NCBI RefSeq assembly: GCF_963678635.1 | Contig: NC_087063.1 | Location: 6,170,386 to 6,234,385, forward strand | DNA: 64,000 nucleotides | DNA from: Symsagittifera roscoffensis | Taxonomy: Eukaryota > Xenacoelomorpha > Acoela > Convolutidae | Direction of reading: 5' to 3' | In this document: piece by piece, positions 51,001 to 54,690 of the stretch | Layout: each line of letters opens with the position of its first letter | Position numbering within the stretch: position 1 is the first letter of the stretch | Notes under the pieces: generated by a model | Database searches by the model: none | What the model saw: the letters and a program-made list of their open reading frames with translations, nothing else | What the model was told of the DNA's origin: nothing | Position numbers and translations under genes: made by a program

Positions 51001-52914
51001 TAGTTTTGGCTTAAAACTCGGTGTATCTTCATAAATAAAAAAGAAAATCATTTGACAAAAATGTTAACCATACATTTTCTATGAATCACTTCTGTATGCC
51101 TAGCTTTTTTTTTATGGCAACACAAAATTTTTTTTGTAATTTTTAAATTTCACCAGAAAATTTTTGTCTTTTTTTTCCAGCGCAAAACGAATATTGCATC
51201 AAAAAAACACTTGCAGAATTTTTTTTCTCATGCAAAACTTATTTTTTTTGCGTAAAGAAAATAGTCCTGGATACGTAAAATGTTTATTATGTCTCAGTTT
51301 TTCTCTATAAATCTATTTAAAAACGCGTAAGATTTTTAAGTCCGCGCTGAAATTACAAGGAACACTTGCAATAAGAATGAAAATTACTTATAGCACCAGA
51401 AAAGTCCACGATGTGGCAACTAAGACGACAAAACTTGAGCAAACGAAAATGCGAAAATTCATTTTTACCAGAAAAAAAATTCTATTTCAGACATACCGAA
51501 AAGAAATAAGGTCCTGTTGGCACTCGAACCCCATACGATAAGCGACCAAATTACCTCTTGGCCAAAATGGCTTGAAACCGGAAGTTGTTAAGGTTCAATA
51601 AAGAATCAAATAAAACTGTTAAGACAAGTTGCTTTCTGAATAAATAAAGTCTAGTTCCTTTTTAAAAGATACTTGCTCTCGCAAGTGTAATGAAAAATAT
51701 AAATTAAAAAAAAATTAGCATCTTTGAGCTATGAGTCCCTCTCACCTGACACTCATGTCTGATGGCAGTCGTCTGCCTGTCATGGCTTTCCTGCGCAGAC
51801 TGCTCCGAGATGGGAAATCCCTCTTCATCCTGACCAGAATAAACAGAAAAGAAGTTGCATTAAAAGAACAAATTTTGATGAATCCTGAATTAAAATTGAA
51901 CAATTGGGAGAATTAAAATTTTGTACTTGCTACCAGCAACTACTCATTTAATTGAAATAGGCCACCTGCCTTCATGAAATTTTTAAAAAGTATATCAAAG
52001 TCCAGAAATCATCTGAAAAGTCCATGAAATCTTCAAAAAGTTCAAGACACAGCTCAAAGAAGTTGATGAAAAAAAAATCGATTTTTGAGAAAAGTATTTT
52101 GAAAAACTGAATATACGCATATGACCGACACGCATATTAATTTTTTCCACATCGAGGTGAAGATCTAACCAGAGGGGTGAATGGAATGTGATTGATTGCT
52201 GCAATTCCCCCGCAGACAGAAGATCGGGGGTGTGTTCCTCCCTTCCCCCTCCCCCTCCAAATGACTGATATGTCCCTCCCCCTCCCCCCATCTGTTGGTG
52301 GAATTGGTGGCTGTTGTGGTGTCTGTTTGCGGGACTGTAGTACCCTGGATATCCCTGGGATAAAGTGTCGCTGCTGTTGTTAACTGCTAACTGGGAAAAA
52401 GTCTCGTCGCCCATCATCTGGAAAACAACAAATCTAATTTTAATTTGTAAATAATAAAAAAATATATGTCTAGTCTTAAACCTGCTGAAAAAGTGATAAC
52501 TTTAAACCCATAAGAAAATAAATGCAAAAATTTTAAACCTTACCAAAAATTTCGAACCAAGTGAACAAATTTAACAACTTCACCTTAAAGAAACTTCATT
52601 TATTTCTCTATAACGTAATGAAGCTAACCGTTCGCTGTGAGCCAAGATGATGTCCTACAATATCTGGGGAACTGTTCACGTGGTAATTGGGCACATAATT
52701 CTCAGCGTCTGAGTGGTACAAATCGCCACTATTGTACGAATGCACTCGAGGACTCCGAGGGTGGTTCCGAAAAGGAGAGCGCGACTGGACGTCACCCCCC
52801 GGTTGGGGTGCTTGGAATGTGTTCTCGGACGAAACGGGAATAGAGGATATCTTCTTCAGATTGGCAGAGGCACCTTGGCTTCGGAGGTTTTTCTTGGATT
52901 CGCCCCCACTTTTT
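8389..52914 (-). CDS. ANKFN1: ANKFN1 / wide awake (WAKE) homologue, whole-gene model (21 exons, 5' end missing)
   Basis: Multi-exon gene read from high to low coordinates. The exons are 52914-52629, 52417-52170, 51829-51746, 50710-50565, 49494-49372, 32359-32065, 25873-25769, 25535-25351, 24955-24871, 24609-24506, 24203-23865, 20982-20794, 20238-20043, 14188-14053, 13625-13422, 13303-13085, 12069-11876, 11122-10827, 10419-10246, 9896-9796 and 9099-8389. They sum to 4420 nt. All junctions have AG/GT sites and matching codon phases, giving about 1470 residues with the start missing. The identification rests on the order ankyrin repeats, FN3 and then the ANKFN1-specific core, with motifs such as GVYL, QDFHWF, LKPGLYL, VSREEW and AFTDEEM. 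WAKE in flies is a clock-output protein that silences clock neurons and acts on the GABA-A receptor. Function in this species is inferred. Identity of the 3' two thirds is very likely. Membership of the five exons above 49 kb rests on strand and phase only. Confidence 0.9.
9796..9896 (-). CDS. ANKFN1: ANKFN1 penultimate exon
   Basis: 101 nt, between acceptor TTTTTTTAG and donor GAG|GTCAGT. With the preceding exon it reads LFEF-T-HLMVYQHY, matching the family pattern QMFELVHF..Y followed by SLYCRLS (here SAYCRLC). It ends in phase 0, directly before AFTDEEM of the terminal exon. Confidence 0.92.
10246..10419 (-). CDS. ANKFN1: ANKFN1 core exon with VILMLPPE motif
   Basis: 174 nt. The acceptor TTGCAG precedes AGGTC at 10419, and the donor is TTCA|GTTAGT. 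It encodes EVNSDVSVILMLPPEVTSV, then a low-complexity insert with a six-Gly run and SSSS, then LVPLTVQLFEF. The first and last blocks match the conserved ANKFN1 core (EVIEV..NVSFLVLFPP and LPLQMFEL). The Gly/Ser insert is variable between species in this kind of loop. It is coded by a GGG/GGA run that could be unstable. Confidence 0.9.
10827..11122 (-). CDS. ANKFN1: ANKFN1 core exon with Ser/Gln-rich insert
   Basis: 296 nt, between acceptor CTTTTTTAG and donor ATAG|GTCAGA. The first part is low complexity: NSSSENPSNL, repeated Ser, and a run of six Gln coded by CAACAACAA. The second part, NFRRSLAIAAGKLFKKL and GYRIYKDEII, fits the helical ANKFN1 segment FQRQLTAATKSLLSRL...YRVYDLEVIE. It joins in frame (phase 1) to EVNSDV of the next exon. 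Reading past the donor gives a short tail with a stop at 10738, which I take as intron. Confidence 0.88.
11876..12069 (-). CDS. ANKFN1: ANKFN1 core exon with LKPGLYL...VSREEW signature
   Basis: 194 nt, with a weak acceptor (GTTGATAG before GAG) and donor AACAG|GTAATA. The correct frame reads ELIRFHQNQETSLKPGLYL, VPYHCPNMSTCV and ENAHVSREEWAWIYN. It matches the family segment RLKPGLYLGYLKLCSS...NVSREEW closely. Another frame is also open throughout and starts VDPLPPEPRDL, but it has no family match and breaks phase with the neighbours. Confidence 0.92.
12070..13084 (-). other. ANKFN1 intron with minisatellite
   Basis: Intron between the exons at 12069 and 13085. It contains a C-run at about 12130 and another at about 12365, plus the 19-bp tandem array listed separately. 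No exon is visible. Confidence 0.7.
12612..12840. repeat. 19-bp minisatellite with 57-bp higher-order pattern
   Basis: About twelve units of TTTTGGAATCATTGATCAT-like sequence. Units alternate in a pattern of two GGAATCATTGATCA units followed by one GGAAGCTTTGATCG unit, giving a 57-bp higher-order repeat. Each unit holds the palindrome TGATCA. There are no spacers, so this is not a CRISPR array. Confidence 0.9.
13085..13303 (-). CDS. ANKFN1: ANKFN1 core exon with KRKPKLDLSLS and ALDMLF
   Basis: 219 nt in phase 0 on both sides, between acceptor TTTTATTTTAG and donor GAG|GTTTGT. It encodes LPDNKCPRSPLSKVVGKRKP, a Gly/Ser/Asn-rich middle and DDFSALDMLFLDLE. The last block corresponds to EEPTALDILLTTIQDLL in vertebrate ANKFN1. 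The basic KRKPK stretch is a possible but unproven nuclear or phosphorylation-flanking motif. Confidence 0.88.
13422..13625 (-). CDS. ANKFN1: ANKFN1 core exon, WDDM...DVGRVYHRVLRD
   Basis: 204 nt (68 codons), phase 0 to 0, between acceptor GCTATTTCAG and donor CAT|GTGAGT. It encodes LSVVWDDMATVCQELSV, a helical stretch with KLVQAVFSLQSLLSW, then DVGRVYHRVLRDNHGNMIFV. It matches the family pattern LSCMWEDI...LGRVYYEPIKDRHGSIVIV. It follows QDFHWFLK of the previous exon without a break. Confidence 0.92.
14053..14188 (-). CDS. ANKFN1: ANKFN1 core exon, GVYLSCALY...QDFHWFLK
   Basis: 136 nt, between acceptor TTTTTACAG and donor AAG|GTTAGT. It encodes GVYLSCALYTPDDRVVVTSDD, then VPI/VEID-like DVIPTVEVDE and QDFHWFLK. 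This is the family block RGLYLASIFYYNDSILVTNEDQVPIVEID...LLQDFLWFSK. The upstream intron holds a 42-bp tandem array starting 20 nt before the acceptor, so the branch point lies near or in the array. Confidence 0.92.
14208..14355. repeat. 42-bp tandem array next to a splice acceptor
   Basis: Units start at 14208, 14250, 14292 and 14334 with TTGCGCAATCCAATGACAAA, giving an exact 42-bp period and about 3.5 copies. The period is a multiple of three, so the array is open on the minus strand and yields repeated frames that resemble protein. It is intronic. Confidence 0.9.
14712..16304. mobile_element. Non-autonomous TIR element, AACAGTGCC family, long copy with nested MITE
   Basis: The ends are inverted: GGAGAAGCACAACAGTGCC at the left, and at the right the complement of GGAGTTCAACAGTGCC. 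The 8-bp flanks, GATGAGCC and AGTGAGCC, are similar but not identical. Internal stretches, such as GAATACTCAATTC.GATTGG, recur in the shorter copy at 18289-19076. A complete MITE (14935-15301) has inserted into it. No transposase is visible. Confidence 0.6.
14935..15301. mobile_element. hAT-like MITE, CAGGGGCGG termini, 8-bp target duplication
   Basis: 367-bp element starting CAGGGGCGGATTTAG and ending with the inverted form CTAGATCCGCCCCTG. Perfect 8-bp direct repeats TTTTCAGC flank it at 14927-14934 and 15302-15309. The 8-bp duplication and CAGGGGCGG-type ends are typical of hAT non-autonomous elements. Short open frames inside (15106-15397) are not genes. Confidence 0.88.
18289..19076. mobile_element. 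Non-autonomous TIR element, AACAGTGCC family, with perfect 8-bp duplication
   Basis: 788 bp, flanked by perfect GATTTTAG repeats at 18281-18288 and 19077-19084. The left end holds AGTGCCGAAGTACAACAGTGCC and the right end its inverted form after GGGGC. The GTTCAACAGTGCCGAAA motif recurs inside both ends. The 8-bp duplication suggests the hAT superfamily. Confidence 0.85.
20043..20238 (-). CDS. ANKFN1: ANKFN1 exon after FN3, WRDICNKERRC
   Basis: 196 nt, between acceptor TATTTTTTAG and donor AA|GTAAGT. It encodes NWRDICNKERRCSGKKVTEL, then LSLMYEQVKYACL and a polar end HPKFSKSLTK that reads directly into GVYLSCALY. It corresponds to the linker between FN3 and the core (SGWRDW... in vertebrates). 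The phases (1 in, 2 out) match both neighbours. Confidence 0.9.
20794..20982 (-). CDS. ANKFN1: ANKFN1 exon, second half of the FN3 domain
   Basis: 189 nt, between acceptor GTTTTTTAG and donor AGCA|GTAAGT. Together with the preceding exon it reads VTRYKIAWSKSALFDSVEGE, then the FN3 strand pattern LRELDFVIRGLTPGVEIFVRV and SAANIKGFGPAQL. The Tyr, Leu and Tyr/Phe-type core positions and the final AANIKGFG turn are standard for FN3. It has higher GC than its introns, as expected of a constrained exon. Confidence 0.93.
20983..23864 (-). other. ANKFN1 intron of 2.9 kb
   Basis: Mostly unremarkable AT-rich sequence. It holds one tRNA-like fragment (listed separately). Plus-strand frames at 22954-23199 and 23269-23505 have no start context, domain or splice support. 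Confidence 0.6.
22055..22122 (-). repeat. tRNA-like fragment (Pol III A and B boxes), probable SINE head
   Basis: Read on the minus strand, TTAGCATAGTGTTAAC (22116-22101) resembles a tRNA A box. ATTCGATCCCC (22071-22061) resembles a B box, with near tRNA spacing. The stems do not close into a proper cloverleaf, so this is more likely a tRNA-derived repeat than a working tRNA. Confidence 0.4.
23865..24203 (-). CDS. ANKFN1: ANKFN1 exon, helical linker plus first half of FN3
   Basis: 339 nt, between acceptor TTGTTTCAG and donor AAAA|GTAAGT. The first ~75 residues run from FMVKELRIQHVNHLLKRCD to FWEWRQRLLAKMKACF and are helix-forming. FN3 begins at ARAPDPPTKIEISVTSSTSV, with RVSFTAPKTTNGSLVTRYK as its strand B-C region. 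The FN3 domain is completed by the exon at 20794-20982. Confidence 0.93.
24506..24609 (-). CDS. ANKFN1: ANKFN1 exon, second ankyrin repeat
   Basis: 104 nt, between acceptor TTTTTTTCAG and donor AAAT|GTAAGC. It reads APNEDDFTVLDLATLLNFDL, then AAELLKHGAKENPK. The pattern D..TVLDLA....F..AELL..GAK is the ankyrin consensus (T.LHLA...G...V..LL..GA). Phase 2 in and phase 1 out, as required. Confidence 0.92.
24871..24955 (-). CDS. ANKFN1: ANKFN1 exon, first ankyrin repeat
   Basis: 85 nt, between acceptor TTTTTTCAG and donor AATGC|GTGAGT. It encodes MISLFEAVEVCNLDKVTDLL and NVGVRDLNA. LFEAVE..NLDKV..LLN.GV is the helix pair of an ankyrin repeat. It is too short to appear as an obvious open frame but is fixed by splice phase on both sides. 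Confidence 0.92.
25351..25535 (-). CDS. ANKFN1: ANKFN1 exon, Ser/Gly-rich linker with NAGNAG acceptor
   Basis: 185 nt, ending at donor AACA|GTAAGT. It encodes SVKKSLSSDNFQGSG, a Gly/Val-rich stretch, and KASRKQSKANMEDN just before the ankyrin repeats. The acceptor is tandem, TTTCAGCAG, so the exon can start at 25535 or 25532. The outcomes are Ala-Arg-Ser or Ala-Ser, both in frame. Confidence 0.9.
25769..25873 (-). CDS. ANKFN1: ANKFN1 exon, RRPFSALRNH and NYSENEMTDS
   Basis: 105 nt, between an acceptor in TTTACAG before ACAAGG and donor GGC|GTAAGT. It encodes QGSTGNLMRRPFSALRNHPS, then NYSENEMTDSA, which leads into SVKKSLSS. Only one frame fits both neighbours. The basic and Ser-rich composition suggests a disordered, phosphorylatable segment. 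Confidence 0.88.
26336..26472. mobile_element. 137-bp MITE, GGATCT termini, perfect 8-bp target duplication
   Basis: The left end, GGATCTCTTTAACTATATCC, is mirrored at the right as GGATCTCTGTAACTACATCC. Both run into C/G homopolymers. TCATTATC flanks both sides (26328-26335 and 26473-26480). Same family as the element at 58188-58564. The short frame at 26418-26621 is not a gene. Confidence 0.88.
27655..27922. repeat. Degenerate tandem repeat with GTATGTTTTGACCGTGCTC-like units
   Basis: Variants of TTTCGACCGTGCTC recur with GTATG or CATA in front, most clearly at about 27785, 27840, 27865, 27890 and 27910. Frames on both strands are open here only because of the repeat. Confidence 0.6.
29326..29447. 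repeat. ~60-bp tandem, two to three degenerate copies
   Basis: GACTTTCACTTGAGAAAGTTTCACGG is repeated as GATTTTCATTTGAGAAAGTTTTACGG, then as a shorter AAATTTCACGGTTGGACTAATT. Each is followed by TTG.ATTAATT-like sequence. Confidence 0.6.
29919..30337. mobile_element. hAT-like MITE, CAGGGGCGG family, second copy
   Basis: 419 bp, from CAGGGGCGGATCTAG to GAATCCGCCCCTG. The 8-bp flanks are ATGGAAGT and ATAGAAGT (7 of 8). It lies in the opposite orientation to the copy at 14935-15301. Internal GGCGCGCGCTCC and TTAGTATATATTGGCGCC segments are shared. The right end carries a small CGCCC tandem. Confidence 0.85.
32065..32359 (-). CDS. ANKFN1: ANKFN1 N-terminal exon, common junction for alternative 5' exons
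   Basis: 295 nt, between acceptor ATTTTGACAG and donor AAAAG|GTGAGT. It encodes GKRRNDKNQMLGVVSENSG, then ESRRASVPDSKRSLTDTEQR and a hydrophobic block IFNVAMPSFISSLNFNKL. RRASVP and KRSLTD are good kinase-site sequences (R-R-x-S and R-S-L). The acceptor needs one base from upstream. Every candidate upstream exon ends in that phase. Confidence 0.85.
32877..33436 (-). CDS. Candidate alternative first exon of ANKFN1, Ser/Cys-rich
   Basis: Open frame with ATG at 33369 (QQR-MSTSAFNCDS) and donor GCAG|GTTTAA at 32877. It is rich in Ser, Cys, Pro and Arg (for example TSSSTSSPSSK, CHVVLYNGPSCSSLSQLL) and ends NIAEVISGTAG. Phase 1 out fits the exon at 32359 exactly. An acceptor-like TTTTTCTTCTTAG at 33437 could make it an internal exon, but an in-frame TAG lies just upstream. 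So I favour a first exon with its ATG at 33369. Confidence 0.6.
34362..34435 (-). repeat. tRNA-like B-box fragment
   Basis: The minus strand carries GGGTTCGAATCCCGGAG (around 34389-34373), a perfect Pol III B box with a closing T stem. It is preceded by ATTCATTGGGTGGTC. No A box or acceptor stem is evident, so this looks like a tRNA-derived SINE piece. Confidence 0.4.
35334..36081 (+). pseudogene. Broken intronless gene for a secreted Cys-rich glycoprotein with Thr-rich tail
   Basis: Lies on the plus strand inside an ANKFN1 intron. The first frame starts at ATG 35334 with a signal-peptide-like MSVFKLSFAYSVQFPLLVAS. It then runs through a polar region with CRQNETETYDC and stops at 35657. A second frame (+1), overlapping from 35527, continues with CPNDADLC, TKCGRLPWKF, DFCEDNDC, MSCHMHNTFW and CVWTLKLCE to a TGA at 35991. 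After that stop the same frame is Thr-rich (TTTTF, TATSSTTK) like a mucin stalk, up to a MITE at 36082. I count ten Cys and at least seven N-glycosylation sequons. An A5 run near 35642 is a likely shift site, either a sequencing error or a real lesion. I do not recognise the family. Confidence 0.55.
36082..36477. mobile_element. hAT-like MITE, CAGGGTTGG termini
   Basis: 396 bp starting CAGGGTTGGGAAGTTTTTTA and ending GGGCCAACCCTG. Flanks are ATTACAAC (36074-36081) and ATTGCAAC (36478-36485), 7 of 8 identical. It interrupts the 3' part of the decayed Cys-rich gene. The flank after it contains TGAATAAAAAAAAA, which may be an old stop with poly(A) signal. Confidence 0.8.
38657..38722. repeat. 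(GA)n microsatellite with interruptions
   Basis: About 65 bp of GA dinucleotides interrupted by ACAGA, GCGA, GGGA and GATA. It gives a spurious ERERE frame on the plus strand. Confidence 0.95.
38864..38934. repeat. Near-perfect 24-bp inverted repeat (hairpin)
   Basis: The left arm, CCCCATGTTTTAAGATACGT plus TAAA (38864-38887), pairs with 38911-38934 at 23 of 24 positions, leaving a 23-nt loop. The size resembles a pre-miRNA foldback, but it could equally be a tiny MITE. Confidence 0.8.
39294..39484. mobile_element. Degenerate relic of the CAGGGGCGG MITE family
   Basis: Shares internal blocks with 14935-15301: ATATACTAACTTT..GGGGAGCGCGCG, AAAAAGTG.CCAAAAA.GG, AAATCAA.TTGGTC and GAGAAAATCCTAG. 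The termini are eroded and no target duplication is visible. Confidence 0.65.
41480..41670 (+). repeat. Dispersed repeat, CCGATGATTATTTGTGGTA family, divergent copy
   Basis: Contains TGATAGATGTCTCGACCCATTCGGATGATTATTTGTGG and ends TTTTTAATGGTCGGAACA. Related to copies at about 44280-44530, 57255-57490 and 60760-60995, all in the same orientation. Confidence 0.5.
41809..42145 (-). CDS. Candidate alternative first exon of ANKFN1 with N-terminal Cys cluster
   Basis: The ATG at 42145 has an in-frame stop (TAG) five codons upstream, so this is a genuine start if used. It reads MKFCCSHCLSSSLKLSPNK, a basic KNKRGKFR stretch, a Cys-rich middle (VKCDCYCY) and SLMSSLKRG, ending at donor CGTG|GTTAGT. 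The phase-1 end fits the exon at 32359 (SLKRG-GKRRND). Cys at positions 4, 5 and 8 could be S-acylated, anchoring this form to membrane. That is inference. Alternatively it is a chance frame. Confidence 0.5.
43476..43560. repeat. 32-bp tandem repeat, 2.6 copies
   Basis: Units start at 43476, 43508 and 43540 with GTATGATAAGCATTTTTCCG-like sequence. Confidence 0.85.
44193..44281. repeat. 48-bp tandem repeat, two copies
   Basis: GTAAACGGCTTAAAACAAGC begins at 44193 and again at 44241, with only a few differences over the unit. Confidence 0.85.
44280..44530 (+). repeat. Dispersed repeat, CCGATGATTATTTGTGGTA family
   Basis: Contains CTGACTGAAAGGGCC, GATATATCACTCAACCCAGT, CCGATGATTATTTGTGGTAC and GATTTTGCGT, ending in AAAGTTCCTCC...TGGTGGGAAC. 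Same layout as the copy at 57255-57490. The Lys-rich frame at 44373-44591 runs through it and is not taken as a gene. Confidence 0.6.
45490..45782. mobile_element. hAT-like MITE, CAGGGGCGG family, third copy with eroded right end
   Basis: Starts CAGGGGCGGATCTAGGATTT and shares the internal GTCGACC and TTAGTATATATTGGCGCC blocks. The right end has decayed to CCTGAATCCACTTCTC, and I see no matching target duplication. Confidence 0.75.
46367..46467. repeat. 54-bp tandem repeat, two copies
   Basis: TATGCAGGACGGTTC begins at 46367 and again at 46421. Each copy continues with AGATAATCATATTCATTT or CATATAATCATATTCATTT, then CAGACATG. Confidence 0.85.
46827..47329 (+). mobile_element. TIR element of the GTTCCGACT/AGTCGGAAC family, copy A
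   Basis: Begins GTTCCGACTTTCGATACG and ends GGCAGTCGGAAC. The interior holds CACCTGTGACCATTTTTCG, CAATTAATGCGCGATATA and GGCGTGTGGGGGGATGA. It is the reverse complement, over most of its length, of 48049-48594. The continuation AGCCCCAATACGAGC is a degraded form of the CTCGTATCAGGGC motif of the other copies. Confidence 0.7.
47528..48025 (-). mobile_element. GTTCCGACT/AGTCGGAAC family, copy B
   Basis: Opens AACAAGACTGCTCGTATATC, has GTTCCGACTG nearby, and closes ATAAATATTCCGTTTTC...TGTCGGAACAATTAG. The interior has diverged from or lost much of the copy A sequence. Confidence 0.6.
48049..48594 (-). mobile_element. GTTCCGACT/AGTCGGAAC family, copy C
   Basis: Opens AACAAGACTGCTCGTATCAG and closes AAATATTCCGTTACTTTCGT, ATCGAAAGCCGGAACAATTAG. 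It is inverted relative to copy A and alignable to it nearly end to end. The pair forms arms of a large palindrome with copy B in the spacer. Confidence 0.7.
48779..49010. mobile_element. GTTCCGACT/AGTCGGAAC family, fragment D
   Basis: Joins a C-type right end (CGAGCATAAATATTCCG...AAAGTCGGAACAAT) to an A-type end (GCAGTCGGAACATTCAAGG...CCCTGATACTATC), suggesting a rearranged or nested copy. Confidence 0.5.
49372..49494 (-). CDS. ANKFN1: ANKFN1 exon encoding a Lys-rich basic segment
   Basis: 123 nt, between acceptor GAATTTGCAG and strong donor AGAA|GTAAGT. Only one frame is open and compatible. It reads DAESTNSGRKGRKGKKERKS, then KGDNSHQSNKFFSRHASLKIR. It is symmetric (phase 1 to 1, 41 codons), so it can be included or skipped without frame change between 50565 and 32359. 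The run of Lys/Arg resembles a nuclear-localisation or membrane-phospholipid binding segment. FFSRHASL has a basophilic kinase-site look. Longer overlapping frames at 49319-49689 are partial views of it. Confidence 0.7.
49535..49775. mobile_element. Degenerate relic of the CAGGGGCGG MITE family
   Basis: Shares GGTCAAAATTTTCCAAAAGTGCC, AAAATGGCTTTTTTGGC and TTTCGAAAAACCGCCCCC with the intact copies. Termini are not intact. A further weak relic follows at about 50075-50290. Confidence 0.55.
50565..50710 (-). CDS. ANKFN1: ANKFN1 N-terminal exon, FNDPGIYEESMTDSEVM
   Basis: 146 nt, between acceptor ATGTTTGTCAG and donor ACAG|GTAAAG. It reads RFNDPGIYEESMTDSEVMRR, then NKISQHQQNQNQIYMK and SDIDTDVFTG. 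The MTDSE block echoes NEMTDSA of the exon at 25769-25873. It joins the exon at 51746 in phase 2 and leaves in phase 1. Confidence 0.75.
51511..51572 (-). repeat. tRNA-like fragment with A and B boxes
   Basis: On the minus strand, TGGCCAAGAGG (51564-51554) matches the tRNA A box and GGTTCGAGTGCC (51530-51519) the B box, at tRNA-like spacing. The stems do not pair fully, so this is more likely a tRNA pseudogene or SINE head than a functional tRNA. Confidence 0.45.
51746..51829 (-). CDS. ANKFN1: ANKFN1 N-terminal micro-exon, basic
   Basis: 84 nt, between acceptor TATTCTGGTCAG and donor GTCAG|GTGAGA. It reads MKRDFPSRSSLRRKAMTGRR, then LPSDMSV. It is strongly basic, with RSSLRRKAM as a likely kinase or 14-3-3-type site. 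It is too short to be found as a long frame. Phase 2 in and 2 out joins W before it and R-FNDPG after it. Confidence 0.72.
52170..52417 (-). CDS. ANKFN1: ANKFN1 N-terminal exon, Gly/His/Gln-rich
   Basis: 248 nt, between acceptor GTTTTCCAG and donor CTCTG|GTTAGA. It reads MMGDETFSQLAVNNSSDTLS, then YPGYYSPANRHHNS, two five-Gly runs and EEHTPDLLSAGEL. It starts with two Met codons in good position, so translation could also begin here from a shorter transcript. The composition indicates disorder. Confidence 0.72.
52629..52914 (-). CDS. ANKFN1: ANKFN1 N-terminal exon, Ser/Asn/Pro-rich, most upstream exon found
   Basis: 286 nt, between acceptor TACTTTTTAG and donor CGAACG|GTTAGC. One frame is open: RKSGGESKKNLRSQGASANL, KKISSIPVSSENTF, SRSPFRNHPRSPRVHSYNSG, YHSDAENYVPNYHVNSSPDI. 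It has no Met, so the start lies further upstream. SPFRNHP resembles SALRNHP of the exon at 25769. The opposite-strand frames here are shadows. Confidence 0.7.
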
Positions 52915-53159
52915 CTAAAAAGTATTTAAAATTGAAGTACCATTGGCATATTAGAAGCAAGGAGATTATTGTTTTTTTGCGTCAAAATAAATTGAATTTT
53001 GGGCACATTCTTATTGTTTTGTGCTAAGCTACTGGTATTTTTAAAGGCAGCTCGGAAGTCAAATTGGCTGACCTAATATCAAGTCGACCTAGTTTTTTTT
53101 TGTTTTCGAAAGTTTCGCCTTATGAAAACCAACTCAAATTATGAAACAAATATTATTTT

Positions 53160-54690
53160 AGGCGTGTTCCAAAAGCATCAAATTGTTTAAATCTTCTTAA
53201 ATTTGTCAAAAATTACTCTTTGGATCAGCTAAATTGTCTTAGAAATATTTGCATTTTTTGATTTCTGAGAACTTTTCACAAAATAATGGTTCAGTCAAAT
53301 CATTATCGTACAAAATAAATTATTGTCTGAAAAAAAATCAACGAATAAAAAATAATAAAAAATGTTAAGTTATCATCATGATTTATTATTATTATTATGA
53401 TTCTGAAAAAAGTTTGTGGATATAACTCATTTTACTATAGTTATAGTTCCGACTTTTGAAGAAAAAGCGGAAAGCTTATGCTTGGCGTGATTTTTCGTTA
53501 TTCAGTCAAAATTCGGTTTTTTCACTAGGGGATTGAGATTAATTGTTGTATACCATCTGAAAGATAGTGGGTTTTGTAGCTCACAATTAAATAGTTTTTT
53601 TAACCTGATTTTATTTGTCGTAAGGTTATAGTATTTGAAAATTGCCCATTTGGCCAATATATGACATCGAATGCAAAATTTAATTGCGTTCTTCTAACAC
53701 GGTTCCAATGTGAACTGAGGTAACTCATGTGTCCTTCAGAATACGATACAAGATGTGTTGCATGAAATTTTTGAGCCCAAAATGTCTCTGGTTTTTTTTC
53801 TAATTTTATCAGAAAAATTCGGTTTTTTAACAAGGGGGTTTTTGGCACATTCTTCTTGTAGCAGGGAAACAAATTTAACCTAAAAATAAAGATGACAAAG
53901 ATGAACAAAGATGGACAAAGCTGATTTTTTGCTCTGTTTCACTAAAAATTGAAAAAAAAAAACTGAGAATAAAACCGTTTGTTTCCCTGCTACAGTGCCT
54001 TCTCAAGTCATTTCAAGCAATTTTGGATTAGGAAGACATAAAAAAATTAATTGAAACAACTTAAGTGATTTTTATTTGAAAACTATCTCTTCAAAAAGCA
54101 TCCAGATTTTCATACCATTTTGTTTCAGGTGGAATTAATTCGGTCTAAATTTGAATCATCTGATGAAAGAAGTTTTCGCGCTCCATTAAAGCTTCTATTC
54201 AAAAAATGTTTTTTATCAATTCTTCTTATGACGGTTTCTACGACAGTTTTTACTGGATAATCGTTTAAAAATTTTTTAAAAAGTTTGAATTTGTTTGTTT
54301 CTGCCTTTTTAGAAAAACAAATTCCAATTTTTTCACTGCATTTTGAAAGCCATATCAATTGAAGAAACAAAAACTAAACTTTTTTGAGAAGCGTTTCAAA
54401 AGCCTCAAATTGTTCAGTATTTTAAAGACCGTCAACAACAATACCTTTTCGGATCAAACTTGCTATTTGTTATTTCTTTAAACTTTCCACGGAATATTGA
54501 TTCAGTTGAATTACTCAAAAAAATTTCAGAAAAAAACATCCCACAAAATAAACATTTGTCTGAAAAATTTTCAACACGAAAAAATTGGATAAAACTGTTA
54601 AACTATTATCATGGTTTATTATGATTATCATTATGATTATGATAACCTCTTATGATTATAGCTTATTTCACCATAGTTAATGTCCCGAAT
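53160..54690. repeat. Diverged direct duplication of a ~300-bp block
   Basis: 53160-53470 and 54390-54690 share ordered motifs: TCCAAAAGCATCAAATTGTT or TTCAAAAGCCTCAAATTGTT, CGGATCA or GGATCA, ACAAAATAAA..TTGTCTGAAAAA, ATTATCATG.TTTATTAT and TTTCACCATAGTTA. The first copy continues into GTTCCGACTTTTG, linking it to the GTTCCGACT family. Confidence 0.6.
53857..53994. repeat. 138-bp palindromic element with 17-bp perfect arms
   Basis: TGTAGCAGGGAAACAAA at the left is repeated inverted at the right (53978-53994). The interior has GATGACAAAGATGAACAAAG-type short tandems. CAGGGAAAC resembles a MITE terminus, but no target duplication is evident. Confidence 0.7.

Noticed and set aside
51511-51572. 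Functional tRNA gene
   Set aside because: A and B boxes are present, but the acceptor and T stems do not pair. Listed as a repeat instead.
53600-53908. 102-residue minus frame
   Set aside because: It crosses the GTTCCGACT-family relic and the palindromic element. Hydrophobic, AT-driven composition.
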